Assembly: GCA_050008495.1 (NCBI GenBank)
Contig: JBEKMN010000006.1
Span: 17,616 to 81,615 of the forward strand
Source of the DNA: CAVROP01 sp050008495
GTDB taxonomy: Bacteria; Acidobacteriota; Terriglobia; UBA7540
DNA: 64,000 bases
Direction of reading: 5' to 3'
How positions within the stretch are numbered: position 1 is the first letter of the stretch; the number at the start of each line of letters is the position of its first letter. Shown here piece by piece: positions 9,801-17,725 of this stretch. The position numbers and the translations under genes are program-made. The notes below the pieces were generated by a model that had not been told where the DNA came from, did no database searches, and worked only from the letters and a program-made list of their open reading frames with translations.

Positions 9801-10150
9801 CTAGCTACTGGATCGACATTGACCAACTCCTCGCCGTATTCGGACTTACCCGCAGCGACTTGACAAACCCGGAGCTTCTCAACACCTCAATCCGCAACTT
9901 GGCCGCCCGCATGCCCACTTACATCACCCTTAAAGACGTGAAGAAGCGCTGGGGAAAAGGCCAGGAAGACGTGTTTCCAGTAGCCCAGTTTGAGAAGCTC
10001 TGGGGAGATATGACGGCCTTGCCAGAATTGAAATGCCGGTTTGTAGCCGTGCCGCGGACACGCGGGCAGCAACTTAAAGAACCGGCGCAACTCGACGGCT
10101 GGCTGCGCGACGGCTCCGCCGCTTACGTCGAATCGTTGTGCGATTTCTGA
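6821..10150 (+). CDS. GHMP sugar kinase / UDPGP-type nucleotidyltransferase fusion
   Basis: An 1109-residue protein. Residues 1-170 are unassigned and helical in character. Residues 180-600 look like a GHMP sugar kinase: motif 1 near 183-205 (LSHSGWSDIFFLG, then VLNISIDL), the ATP-binding loop near 312-335 (NDIPRGSRLAVSTSLLASL), and motif 3 near 531-540 (GGMSGGGMGF). These resemble fucokinase and heptose-kinase proteins. Residues 735-1109 resemble UDP-sugar pyrophosphorylases: SFAGGAGSRW at 740-750 and VHNIDTTGANAD near 922-935. The protein could phosphorylate a free sugar at C1 and then activate it with a nucleotide. Starts are GTG 6821 or ATG 6833, neither with a strong ribosome site. Substrate and nucleotide are unknown, and the domain calls are by motif only. 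Confidence 0.65.
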   Translation: MSRPMSRLIRVITSRDPETRNCSLDSLCLASPLEELLAECEALDRFRRTSDNLYERVRALFYLYAIHRFHILVRGGTGPRSRIPFGGYVNLLKRRFDEALDIFLAEQAAEGPSAPISSALAAGYRALGFQTLADQVRRSVRSVRGNQWMFRAAHPDDAPLRIRPEMLTRDASSQLFPILRETTPVRMDLSHSGWSDIFFLGMDFPEGARVLNISIDLSVRGSGTPKPPVEAWFRVIDQPVLRLVSADLKSSAEISTIAEVFDFARDYLGLLKAAVIASGIVPPGMEGATQPLADVLIRLTGRAGCGIEIVSKVNDIPRGSRLAVSTSLLASLISVCMRATNQIHALTGGLEEQDRRLVAARAILGEWLGGSGGGWQDSGGVWPGIKLIYGVLAREGDPEFGISRGCLLPDHLIFRPEEVPQETRDNLQRSLVLVHGGMAQDVGPILEMVTEKYLLRSDSEWRARGDAIHILDDLIGHLKDGNIKAIGASTEHNFEGPIQTVIPWAGNLYTDTLIRRVRTEMGDDFWGFWMLGGMSGGGMGFLFNPDRKGLAQERLQTIMSETRRRMESSVPFAMEPVVYDFAINERGTEAALLRGNSALMPAAYYQLIVPPLLRIEPRLLSPARRAELERFTAACHELPEFQGMVQHVFEHLIPHSAQESERAQSLEALLEAHTFDRMEHEQIQADLRSGRVGLAQNRLPASSRITDLSPDDLFDARRELAPRYRDIGGDALAAGMVAVVSFAGGAGSRWTKGAGVVKALNPFCKLGVRRRTFVEAHLAKSRQTNRLYGTLLPHIITTSYLTHDAIESHLRAEVNYGYTGPLLLSPGRAIGLRLVPMERDLRFAWEEMPHQLLDEQAQKVRESLHASLIAWARQMGEGSSYTDNVPLQCLHPVGHWYEVPNLIRNGTLVRLLEERPRLKYLLVHNIDTTGANADAGLLGYHIEQEAALTTEVISRHIEDRGGGLAHVDGRLRLIEGLALPSEEVESRLSWYNSASYWIDIDQLLAVFGLTRSDLTNPELLNTSIRNLAARMPTYITLKDVKKRWGKGQEDVFPVAQFEKLWGDMTALPELKCRFVAVPRTRGQQLKEPAQLDGWLRDGSAAYVESLCDF

Positions 10151-10290
10151 GTCGATAGTCGAAAGTCGAGAGTTCAGGAGTCGAGAAGTCAAAGGGTCGG
10201 AGAGGCGCAGAGACGAAGCGGTGGAAGCCAAAGAGCCGTGCGGTTGAGGAGTCGAGAAGTCGGTGAATCGAACGGTCGAGGAGTTCAGAT
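10150..10290. repeat. Degenerate 7-nt repeat tract (AGTCGAA family)
   Basis: Downstream of the fusion gene the sequence runs as successive heptamers such as TAGTCGA, AAGTCGA, GAGTTCA and GGAGTCG over 10150-10200, and again over 10241-10288. The period is 7 nt and units are degenerate. The whole 10151-10406 spacer between the two convergent genes has no coding sequence. Confidence 0.6.
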
Positions 10291-10406
10291 TAAATGTTCG
10301 AAAGGCATTAGCTTCCAGAATCTCAAATCTGGAACCTGAAATTGGGACTCCGCCGCGCCTCTTCCAAAACGGGACTCCGAAGCCCGCTCCCCACCTGCCC
10401 ACCCGC

Positions 10407-11519
10407 CTATTTGCCCACCTTTTCGCTGAAAAACTTCGCCATGAGGTCCAGAGCTTCCTTTGTCTCCGGTAAGTGGTAGTCATACCAGAAGGCGTGCGGC
10501 AGCGCTTCGAATACCACGAGCTGTGCCTCCACCCCGGCCCGCAGGAAAGCCCTATGCAGGATGGTCGTGCCGCTCAGCAGCAGATCGCGCGTACTGGTCA
10601 CGAAGAGCGTGGGCGGGAATCCGTGCAGGTCGGCATAGAGAGGCGAGAGCACCGGATCTTTGGGATCGGTGTTTCCCACGTACGCAGAGGCGTGAGGATG
10701 CCCCGAGGGTGGATCGAGGTGCCCGGACCATCCCCAAATGGTAAAGAGAGCGTCCGAGTCCGCCGGCTGGCTCAAATCGCCGGTCCCCGAAAAAACCCCC
10801 AGCGCCGCGGGGAGGGGCAGGCCGTCTCGCTGCAAGCGGGAGGCAACTTCGGCGGTCAGAATAGCTCCTGCAGAAGTCCCAAACAACCCCACGTGGCTGG
10901 GCTTGTGGGTCTTCAACAGCTCTTTGTAGACTGCTTCGGTGTCGTCAACCGCGGCGGGAAACGGGTGCTCCGGAGCAAGCCGGTAGTAGACCGAAACTAC
11001 GGGAATCTTGGTGAGGTAGGCAATCGGAATGCCCTCGACGAGCGAGCCTGAGTCCGAGTTGAACCCCCCGCCGTGAACATTGATCAGGACGCGGTCCCCA
11101 GGGTTCGAGGCTGACAGCTCCGCCGGAGTGATCACGTCACAGCGCACCCCACCCACAGTTTCTTCACGGATATCCACCGGATAAAGCTTGCGAGCTTCCT
11201 CTGACCTGGCCTTCCGAAACGCATCGGTTAGCGTTCGCCGCTCGGGCAGCGTCGGCTCCGGGCCCGAAGGGCCGGGCCGCGAGATGAACTTCTGCGCCTC
11301 GGGGCTGATCGTCCTGGGCACAGGAATCACCCGCGTTACGTGTGCCGTCCCGTCGGCATCCACAGTGGACGAGTCCGCCCTCAGCGCCGCCGCGCTCTGC
11401 TGCGCCCAAAGTTCCGAAGAAGTATGTCGAAAGTCGAGAAGTGACGGCGCCACTAGCCATAGCACGCCCATCATCAGCACCAGCCTGCCCGCCGCACGCC
11501 GAAGCCCCTTGATTCGCAT
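10407..11519 (-). CDS. HSL-family alpha/beta hydrolase (esterase), exported
   Basis: A 370-residue esterase of the hormone-sensitive-lipase type. HGGG at residues 149-152 forms the oxyanion hole, and GTSAG at 214-218 carries the nucleophile serine 216. YYRLAPEHPFPAA at 178-190 is a family signature. The C-terminal histidine is likely in LPHAFWYD. The N-terminus (MRIKGLRRAAGRLVLMMGVL) looks like a signal sequence or membrane anchor. It hydrolyses short acyl esters in known relatives; the natural substrate here is unknown. Residues 27-35 (LLDFRHTSS) are encoded by a fragment resembling the 7-nt repeat that flanks the gene's 3' side, so the leader may have been altered by repeat insertion. Confidence 0.8.
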   Translation of the reverse strand: MRIKGLRRAAGRLVLMMGVLWLVAPSLLDFRHTSSELWAQQSAAALRADSSTVDADGTAHVTRVIPVPRTISPEAQKFISRPGPSGPEPTLPERRTLTDAFRKARSEEARKLYPVDIREETVGGVRCDVITPAELSASNPGDRVLINVHGGGFNSDSGSLVEGIPIAYLTKIPVVSVYYRLAPEHPFPAAVDDTEAVYKELLKTHKPSHVGLFGTSAGAILTAEVASRLQRDGLPLPAALGVFSGTGDLSQPADSDALFTIWGWSGHLDPPSGHPHASAYVGNTDPKDPVLSPLYADLHGFPPTLFVTSTRDLLLSGTTILHRAFLRAGVEAQLVVFEALPHAFWYDYHLPETKEALDLMAKFFSEKVGK

Positions 11520-11770
11520 GAACCCCCCTTTGTTCCGTTCGGTTGTAGCCCACCATCAGAACACAAACCAGCCTGTCGTCGCAACCAGGCAGGCCGGCGC
11601 TGCTCGGGGGGACTCCCGCACTTCGGGAGAGCCATCCCACTCGCCTGCAGGCAGCCACAATTCGTACTCATCCGGCTGCCGCCTCCCGCCGAAGATAGGT
11701 TATACGGCCAAGCCGGCTTCCGGGACACGCCCCTGTAAGCCACAGGGCGGAGTTGCACCTGGAAGTACAG

Positions 11771-11781
11771 GCGTCAAGTAT
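11771..11781. promoter_or_regulatory. Half-palindrome GCGTCAAGTAT upstream of CC-repeat copy 2
   Basis: The 11-mer GCGTCAAGTAT lies 23 nt before the start of the second CC-repeat gene. It equals the first 11 nt of the palindrome at 5617-5633. It could be a shared regulator site, but a chance match is possible. The rest of the 285-nt divergent spacer 11520-11804 shows nothing else I can name. Confidence 0.25.
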
Positions 11782-11804
11782 CCGGTCGCAAAAGGAGCAA
11801 GGAA

Positions 11805-12275
11805 ATGAGTCTGCTAATTGATGACGTATCGCGAATTATCGCCAGCCCTATCCCGCGCCGCAAGGTGCTACGGATGGCTGGGAGTTTAATGGGTGGGGGC
11901 ATCTTAGCATACTTGGGTTTAGGCAGGGCTTCTCGTGCTCTCGCGAACTCTTCACGAGAGTGTGGCCCCCACCTGGTCCAGTGCGGCAGGATATGCTGCT
12001 TTCCGTCTGAGAAGTGCTGCGGCGAAATGGGAGTTTGCATCCCGCCTAAGCTCGCAGCGTTTGTAAACTGCTGCGGCAGGGGGCTTTGCTGGAAGCCTTC
12101 CCAACAGTGCTGCACAGACCACTGCTGCCGGAAGGAGGAGACCTGCTGCGGCGCTCAGTGCTGCGCGCCGGGCCGGGCCTGCTGCCAAGGCCAGTGTTGC
12201 GCTCCGGGTCATGACTGCTGCAACGGCCGGTGCGAGCCACGGAGGCCGTCGCAAAGCAGTCCTTGTTCTGTTTAA
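11805..12275 (+). CDS. Tat-exported CC-repeat cysteine-rich protein, copy 2
   Basis: A 156-residue paralogue of the protein at 4738-5271. ATG 11805 has AAGGAGCAAGGA just upstream. The leader carries PRRKVLRM at residues 17-24 followed by a glycine-rich hydrophobic segment, a Tat-like signal at the same position as in copy 1. The mature part has 26 cysteines, 20 of them in ten CC dipeptides, with repeats such as QCCAPG-ACC and QCCAPGHDCC. The tail RRPSQSSPC matches NRPSQSCIC in copy 1. The gene stands directly before the polysaccharide export gene on the same strand (83 nt to its start), so co-transcription is possible. Function is unknown; a cell-surface disulfide-rich or metal-binding role is a guess. 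Confidence 0.8.
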   Translation: MSLLIDDVSRIIASPIPRRKVLRMAGSLMGGGILAYLGLGRASRALANSSRECGPHLVQCGRICCFPSEKCCGEMGVCIPPKLAAFVNCCGRGLCWKPSQQCCTDHCCRKEETCCGAQCCAPGRACCQGQCCAPGHDCCNGRCEPRRPSQSSPCSV

Positions 12276-12358
12276 CGAGAGCCCCAGGCGGAATTCCGCA
12301 TTGCAGAAGCTGGGAAGAGAACGACCCCTTGGATCTCTCAGACCGGAGGAGGGCTGAA

Positions 12359-13381
12359 TTGCAGGCGCTGTTTACTCAACTCGTCCTGATTTGCCTTGCA
12401 GGTACCGCATCGGCGCAGGATCCCATATCGCCCCAGGCCGTAGCGCCGGTCGCCAGCGCGGGCGCGGGGGCCTCAAGCGCTTCGACCGCCAACTTGGCCA
12501 CAAGGCAACGATACGTCGTTGCGAGGGACGATCTTCTGGATATCGATGTGGTGGGCGTGCAAGAGATGTCGCGCGAATATCGGGTGGACGGGGATGGGAT
12601 GATCACACTACCCATGTTGTCGCGGCCGGTGATGGCGGCGGGCTCCACGCTGGATCAGCTTTCACAACGAATTGGCGAGGACCTCGTGGGCGCCGGACTG
12701 CTTCGGGACCCGCAGATTACCGTGAGTGTGAAGTCTTCGCCCTGGAACACCGTCGTGCTTTCGGGCGCGGCAAAGAAGACGGGCGTCTATCCGGTCTACG
12801 GGCACACCACGCTACTGGAGCTGCTGACTGAAGCGGAAGGTCTGAGCGACGATGCCGGCAACTACGCGATAGTAACGCGCGCGGAGAAGCCTCTTCCACC
12901 GGCGGGGCAGAACTCCGCGGCGCGCCCCGACGAATTGAGCGCGCGAACCCTCAAAGTAGACGTGGGAAGGCTCTGGCGGAACGGCGACGCCGGCTTGGAC
13001 GTGGAGTTGCATCCGGGCGACCGGGTGACGGTCGAGCGGGCGGGAATTGTCTACGTTCTGGGCGCAGTGAATCGGGCGGGTGGGTTCGTCCTCTCGAACG
13101 ATCAGGAGCAGATGACGGTGCTTCGTGCCATCGCTTTGGCGGGCAATTTCACGCGCGACGCAAAGCCCGCCCATGCTGTCATTATCCGCAAGGCATCGGG
13201 CGCTCCGGGCGAAAGGCGGGAAGTCCGGGTGGATCTCAAGAAGGTTTTGTCGAACCATGCTCCGGATCAACCTTTGTTAGCCAGCGACATCCTTTATGTG
13301 CCTGAGAGTGGGGCCAGGAGGACACTCGAGGAGGTCGTAAACACTGCGGTGACTACGTCGATTTGGCGGATGCCGATTTAG
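12359..13381 (+). CDS. Polysaccharide export outer-membrane protein (Wza-like, SLBB domains)
   Basis: I place the start at TTG 12359, which has GGAGGAGGG 5 nt upstream and gives an immediate signal peptide (LQALFTQLVLICLAGTASA) cut before QDP; the in-frame start at 12230 overlaps the previous gene and has no signal. The mature protein begins with a Poly_export segment (RYVVARDDLLDIDVVGVQEM, then DGDGMITLP) and continues with two SLBB-like regions (VVLSGAAKKTGVYPV and VYVLGAVNRAGGFVL). Family members form the outer-membrane channel for capsule or exopolysaccharide. No lipobox cysteine is seen. It sits 13 nt upstream of the autokinase gene, the usual operon pair. Confidence 0.85.
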   Translation: MQALFTQLVLICLAGTASAQDPISPQAVAPVASAGAGASSASTANLATRQRYVVARDDLLDIDVVGVQEMSREYRVDGDGMITLPMLSRPVMAAGSTLDQLSQRIGEDLVGAGLLRDPQITVSVKSSPWNTVVLSGAAKKTGVYPVYGHTTLLELLTEAEGLSDDAGNYAIVTRAEKPLPPAGQNSAARPDELSARTLKVDVGRLWRNGDAGLDVELHPGDRVTVERAGIVYVLGAVNRAGGFVLSNDQEQMTVLRAIALAGNFTRDAKPAHAVIIRKASGAPGERREVRVDLKKVLSNHAPDQPLLASDILYVPESGARRTLEEVVNTAVTTSIWRMPI

Positions 13382-13394
13382 GGAATAGGGAACA

Positions 13395-15668
13395 ATGGCG
13401 GAAAACGACAAACTCGTTCCGGTGAGCGCGGCCTCTCCCGATCGCCTGGGGTATTCCGGTTACCCGGTTACGGACCTCGAGCCAACGGGTCCGGAGGCGT
13501 ACTCATTCCAGAGCTACTGGGAAGTCCTGAGAAAGCGCCGTAGTACGGTTTTCACCGTCGCCTTCGTCGCCACACTACTCGTGACGGTGGTTGTCTTCCG
13601 AATGAAGCCGGTTTACCGGGCCACCGCGCGCATGGAGGTGCAGGCGGAGACGCCCGCCTTGCAGACGCTCAACGAGCTGAATCCCGGCGCGGCGGCGGAC
13701 GCGGCGTTTCTCCAAACGCAGGTCGATCTTTTGCAGAACAACAACCTGGCCTGGCAAACCATGCAGGAGCTGGGGCTGGCGAATGAGAGCGTGGAACTCG
13801 GGGCGGGAGGAGATCTCTGGCCTGGGAGCACCAGCGGCTCGACGGCGTCCACGCCCGCCAGCCTGATCCGGAGTTTCAAAACGCACCTTCACGTCGAACT
13901 GCTTAACGAGAGCCGGCTGGTGGAAGTCAGCTTCGAGAGCGTGGATTCGAGCCTGGCAGCACGTGTGGCCAACACGCTGGTCAAGAATTATGTGGAATCT
14001 AACTTTCGCTCCAAATACGAAACCACGCGGCAAGCCTCGGCGTGGATGGAGCAGCAACTTGACGAGCTCAAGGCGAAAGTGGAGAAAGCCCAGCAGGCGC
14101 TGGTGGACTACGAGCGGAAATACTCGATTGCCAACTTGGGTGACAAAGAGAACGTGGTGCAACAACGGCTGGCGCAGTTGAGCAGCGATCTGACCGCAGC
14201 GCAGGTTGACCGCGCCAACAAGCAATCGGTCTATGACTCGGCGCGCAGCAACAGCGCTGAGTCGGCCGCCGTCGCGGAGGACGCGCTGCTAGGGCAATTG
14301 GAGTCGAAAAACGCCGAACTCCACACCGAGTATGCCGCGGCCACTTCTCAATATGGCCCGAACTTCTACAAGGTCAAGCAACTCGGCAATCAGATCAGCG
14401 AAGTCGAAGCGCTGATTGGCCGGGAGCGGAAGCGGATCACGCAGCGGATTGAGAGCGATTATCACACCGCCGTGCGGCGCGAGCAGCTCCTCTCCCAGGA
14501 TGTCGCTGAGCAAAGGGCCGAGGTGCAAAAACTGAACCAACTGCTCATCAAGTACACCATCCTCAAGGGAGACTTCGAAACCAATCAGCAGCTTTACGAT
14601 GAGCTCCTGAAGCGACTTAAAGACGCCACCGTCTCCGTGAGCTTGCGTGCCACCAGCGTTCGCCTGGCCGATGCGGCGCTGGTGCCCACCACGCCCATCC
14701 GCCCCGACAAGCGAGTGGACATCGCCGTCGGGCTTCTCGTGGGTTTGATCCTTGGAGTGACCCTGGCCTTTATCCGGGAGGGACTGGATCGCACGGTCAA
14801 GACGGCGGAAGACATAGAAAATCAGATTGCGATTCCCACCTTAGCCATAATTCCGCTGGGAACGAAGTCCCGCGGGCGGTATGGCCGGTATTTCGCTCGC
14901 GAGTCTCCGAAAGTGCCGGCCAGCGGAAACCTGGGATTGGCCGTTATGAACGCGCCCGGGTCGGAAATGGCGGAATGTTTCCGGGTCTTGCGTACCTCGA
15001 TTCTGCTTTCCAGTTCCCCACAGCCGCCGCAAGTGCTGCTGGTCACGAGTGCGCATCCCAGTGAAGGGAAGACCTTCGCGTCCGTCAACCTGGCGTTGGC
15101 GTTGGCCCAGCGTGGCGGCCGCGTGCTGCTGATTGACGGGGATCTGCGGAAGCCAACCGTGCTGAAAGCCCTCGGGCTGGGAAATGGTGACGGCGAGGGA
15201 AGCGGACTGAGCAGCTACCTCACGGGCGGACAGGGGATCGATTCGGCACTGATGTCGTTCACGGCGCTTCCCAATCTGTCCGTGCTGCCTTCTGGGCCGA
15301 TTCCCGCCAACCCTGCCGAGCTGGTTTCCTCCCCGGCCATGGGGAGGCTGGTGGGTGAGCTACGGCAGCGCTTCGAACACATCGTGCTCGACTCGCCACC
15401 GTTGTTGCTGGTGACGGACGGAATCCTTCTTTCCACTCTGGCCGATGGAGTGGTGCTGGTTGTGGAAAGCGGCTCGACGTCGCGAGGTGCATTGCATCGA
15501 GTTCGTCAAATCCTGGATAGGGCCGGTGCCAAGACCCTGGGTGCGGTACTCAATAAGCTGGATGACCGGGTTGACGGCTACTATAGTTCTCGCTATCGGT
15601 ATTACGGCTATTACTATTCCCGAGAGGCCTCCGCGTCAAAAAACTCCGACTTGAATTCGGCCAGCTAG
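13395..15668 (+). CDS. Wzc-type polysaccharide co-polymerase and tyrosine autokinase
   Basis: A 757-residue inner-membrane protein. A Wzz domain opens with a transmembrane helix near residues 50-72 (STVFTVAFVATLLVTVVVF); a long coiled-coil region follows, and a second helix lies near 435-455 (DIAVGLLVGLILGVTLAF). The C-terminal cytoplasmic BY-kinase domain has Walker A SAHPSEGKTFAS near 552-563, Walker A' LLIDGDLRKP near 578-587, and LDSPPLL as Walker B. The tail carries a tyrosine cluster (YYSSRYRYYGYYYS) that is the expected autophosphorylation site. It controls polymer length and export together with the Wza-like protein encoded 13 nt upstream. All key motifs look intact. Confidence 0.9.
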   Translation: MAENDKLVPVSAASPDRLGYSGYPVTDLEPTGPEAYSFQSYWEVLRKRRSTVFTVAFVATLLVTVVVFRMKPVYRATARMEVQAETPALQTLNELNPGAAADAAFLQTQVDLLQNNNLAWQTMQELGLANESVELGAGGDLWPGSTSGSTASTPASLIRSFKTHLHVELLNESRLVEVSFESVDSSLAARVANTLVKNYVESNFRSKYETTRQASAWMEQQLDELKAKVEKAQQALVDYERKYSIANLGDKENVVQQRLAQLSSDLTAAQVDRANKQSVYDSARSNSAESAAVAEDALLGQLESKNAELHTEYAAATSQYGPNFYKVKQLGNQISEVEALIGRERKRITQRIESDYHTAVRREQLLSQDVAEQRAEVQKLNQLLIKYTILKGDFETNQQLYDELLKRLKDATVSVSLRATSVRLADAALVPTTPIRPDKRVDIAVGLLVGLILGVTLAFIREGLDRTVKTAEDIENQIAIPTLAIIPLGTKSRGRYGRYFARESPKVPASGNLGLAVMNAPGSEMAECFRVLRTSILLSSSPQPPQVLLVTSAHPSEGKTFASVNLALALAQRGGRVLLIDGDLRKPTVLKALGLGNGDGEGSGLSSYLTGGQGIDSALMSFTALPNLSVLPSGPIPANPAELVSSPAMGRLVGELRQRFEHIVLDSPPLLLVTDGILLSTLADGVVLVVESGSTSRGALHRVRQILDRAGAKTLGAVLNKLDDRVDGYYSSRYRYYGYYYSREASASKNSDLNSAS

Positions 15669-15866
15669 CGGTGAAGGACAGACAGTTCAGAACAGCTCAT
15701 CCAGACAGGCGGGACAAGGGCGAAACAGAACGCTATGCGGGAGTTCTCTCATCGCTGCTCCAGCCCGACTTATGCTGCCTTTGGCGCGCCACCGGTGGGT
15801 CCGTCCAGCGATTAGAGCGTAGCTTGAGAAAGAGCTGAGAAAGCGAGCTGGGCGCGAGGTAACCCG

Positions 15867-17021
15867 ATGCTAATGCGCGATGTAGCAGTGATCGGAGCGG
15901 GGCCGGCGGGGTTGTATGCGGCTTATCGACTGGCTTCGGCCGGTTTGGGTGTCGCGGTTCTCGACGCCCAGGAGTCGGTAGGGGATAACGCGGTCTGTTC
16001 GGGCGTGATCGGGGAAGAGGCCTTTGGGCGTTTTGGATTGCCGTCCCGGCCGGTGCTGAACAACATTTACTGTCTGCGGGCGGTCTCGCCGGCGGGCAGA
16101 AGCCTGGAGTATCGCTCGCCGACTCCGCTGGCCCGTGTGGTCGATAAAGCAGAATTCAACCGCGACTTGGCGAGTCTGGCACGTGCCGCCGGCGCGGAAT
16201 TGCACTCCGGCCGTTTGGTCGAAGCGGTGGCGCGCGAAGATCATGGGGCGATCGTACGGTTCCGTTCCCGGCTGGGCGCGAGGGAAAAAATCGGAGCGCG
16301 AGTCGCGGTGATTGCTTCCGGGGTGGGCGGGAAGCTGAACGGAGCACTGGGACTTGTGAAGCCTCGCGAGTTTTTACGGGCCGTGCAAGCTGACATCCCA
16401 CTGGGTAAGGACGGCGCGATGAACCCCACGGAAATATATGTGGGGAGGTCCGTGGCACCGGGAGCTTTCGGCTGGAAGATCCCTTTAGGGCACGGCCGTG
16501 TGCGCGTGGGATTAATGAGCTGGGAGGAGCCCCGCCCGTATTTCAGCGCGCTTTTGCAAAGGGTGGCGCCCGGATTGAAGAGGGGCGAAGCCAGATTCCA
16601 GCAGAAGGCCATCGGGCAGATGCCGATGGGAAACTGCGTTGCGGAACGCGTCGTAGCCATCGGAGAAGCCGCCGTGCACGTGAAGACCTCGACCGGAGGG
16701 GGAATCTACTTTGGCCTGCTCTCGGCCGAAATGGCTGCCGAGGTCATCCTGCGCGCTTTTCAGAAGGGCGACTTCAGTGTCCAGACCTTGGGCCGGTTCG
16801 AAGGCTACTGGAAGACGGCTTTCGGCACTGAGTTGTGGACGGGGTATCTCGCCCGGAAACTCGCCGGGCGACTCTCCGATAGCCTTGTCGAAAAGGCCTT
16901 CGAAAGGGCAAAGGGGATCGCACTCCTGGGCCGGCTGAAAGAGGAATTGAGCTTTGATTGGCATCGCAGAGCCATACTGGCCTCCCTACTTGGTCTGTTC
17001 GGTCCCGCTGCAGGCTCTTGA
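15867..17021 (+). CDS. Geranylgeranyl-reductase-family FAD oxidoreductase
   Basis: A 384-residue flavoprotein. The N-terminus has the dinucleotide-binding motif VIGAGPAGLYAAYRLASAG, followed by CSGVIGEEAF, the position of the CGG-type motif of geranylgeranyl reductases. Near residue 270-295, VVAIGEAAVHVKTSTGGGIY matches the family's second FAD motif (GDAAG then TGGGI). Relatives reduce the double bonds of prenyl chains. It lies between the autokinase and the initiating sugar transferase (7-nt gap downstream), which suggests a role in the polysaccharide pathway. Reduction of the undecaprenyl carrier is my hypothesis, not something sequence proves. A catabolic or halogenase-like flavoprotein is the alternative. 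Confidence 0.75.
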   Translation: MLMRDVAVIGAGPAGLYAAYRLASAGLGVAVLDAQESVGDNAVCSGVIGEEAFGRFGLPSRPVLNNIYCLRAVSPAGRSLEYRSPTPLARVVDKAEFNRDLASLARAAGAELHSGRLVEAVAREDHGAIVRFRSRLGAREKIGARVAVIASGVGGKLNGALGLVKPREFLRAVQADIPLGKDGAMNPTEIYVGRSVAPGAFGWKIPLGHGRVRVGLMSWEEPRPYFSALLQRVAPGLKRGEARFQQKAIGQMPMGNCVAERVVAIGEAAVHVKTSTGGGIYFGLLSAEMAAEVILRAFQKGDFSVQTLGRFEGYWKTAFGTELWTGYLARKLAGRLSDSLVEKAFERAKGIALLGRLKEELSFDWHRRAILASLLGLFGPAAGS

Positions 17022-17028
17022 GAACATC

Positions 17029-17718
17029 ATGATCAAACGGGGTTTTGACGTACTGCTTTCAGCTTTTGGGCTCGTCGTATCGTTGCCGTTGTGGGGAATT
17101 ATCGCGCTGGCCGTAAAGCTTCACGACGGAGGGCCGGTGTTTTATCGGCAGCCGCGGGTAGGGAAAGACGGGCGAGTGTTCATGGGCCTGAAGTTCCGCT
17201 CGATGGTGCCTGACTCGGACCGGAAGTGGGGAGCGGCGCCCGCGGTGGCCAACGATCCCAGAATTACAAAGGTTGGAAAAGTATTACGAGCGACGGCGAT
17301 GGATGAACTTCCGCAACTTTGGAATATCTTGCGGGGCGATATGAGCTTCGTCGGCCCGCGGCCGGAATGGGTGGAACTGGTGAAGAAGTTCCGCGCCGAA
17401 ATTCCTCGCTTCGATCTGCGTCATCGGGTCCGGCCCGGACTCACCGGACTGGCCCAAGTCTACGGGCATAGCGAGATGTCGCGCCGCAATAAGCTCCGCT
17501 ACGACTTGCTCTACGCGCGGCGTCAGACCTTGTGGCTCGACGTGCGGCTGGTGCTGTTATCGTTCGCCGTGACGTTCACGGGGCGGTGGGAGCTCCGGGA
17601 GTCCAAGGTCTTGCGTCCCCGCCAACGGCGATACGCTAAGGCGGCGCCGGCGAGATCCGCCTGGCCCGCTAAAGGACTGTTGTCGAAAGGTTTTACGCAG
17701 TCCCGCCCCTCCCTGTAA
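17029..17718 (+). CDS. Initiating sugar transferase (WbaP/RfbP C-terminal type)
   Basis: About 229 residues from ATG 17029; a longer in-frame ORF from 16954 would overlap the upstream gene and is not needed. One N-terminal hydrophobic helix (VLLSAFGLVVSLPLWGIIAL) is followed by the conserved bacterial sugar transferase domain: KFRSM, DELPQLWNIL, and MSFVGPRPE, then RPGLTGLAQV. Members transfer a sugar-1-phosphate from a nucleotide sugar to undecaprenyl phosphate, the first step of repeat-unit assembly. It is the short, monotopic form. The C-terminal 35 residues are basic and not conserved. It follows the flavoprotein by 7 nt and was probably translated from the same message. Confidence 0.9.
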   Translation: MIKRGFDVLLSAFGLVVSLPLWGIIALAVKLHDGGPVFYRQPRVGKDGRVFMGLKFRSMVPDSDRKWGAAPAVANDPRITKVGKVLRATAMDELPQLWNILRGDMSFVGPRPEWVELVKKFRAEIPRFDLRHRVRPGLTGLAQVYGHSEMSRRNKLRYDLLYARRQTLWLDVRLVLLSFAVTFTGRWELRESKVLRPRQRRYAKAAPARSAWPAKGLLSKGFTQSRPSL

Positions 17719-17725
17719 GCGAATC

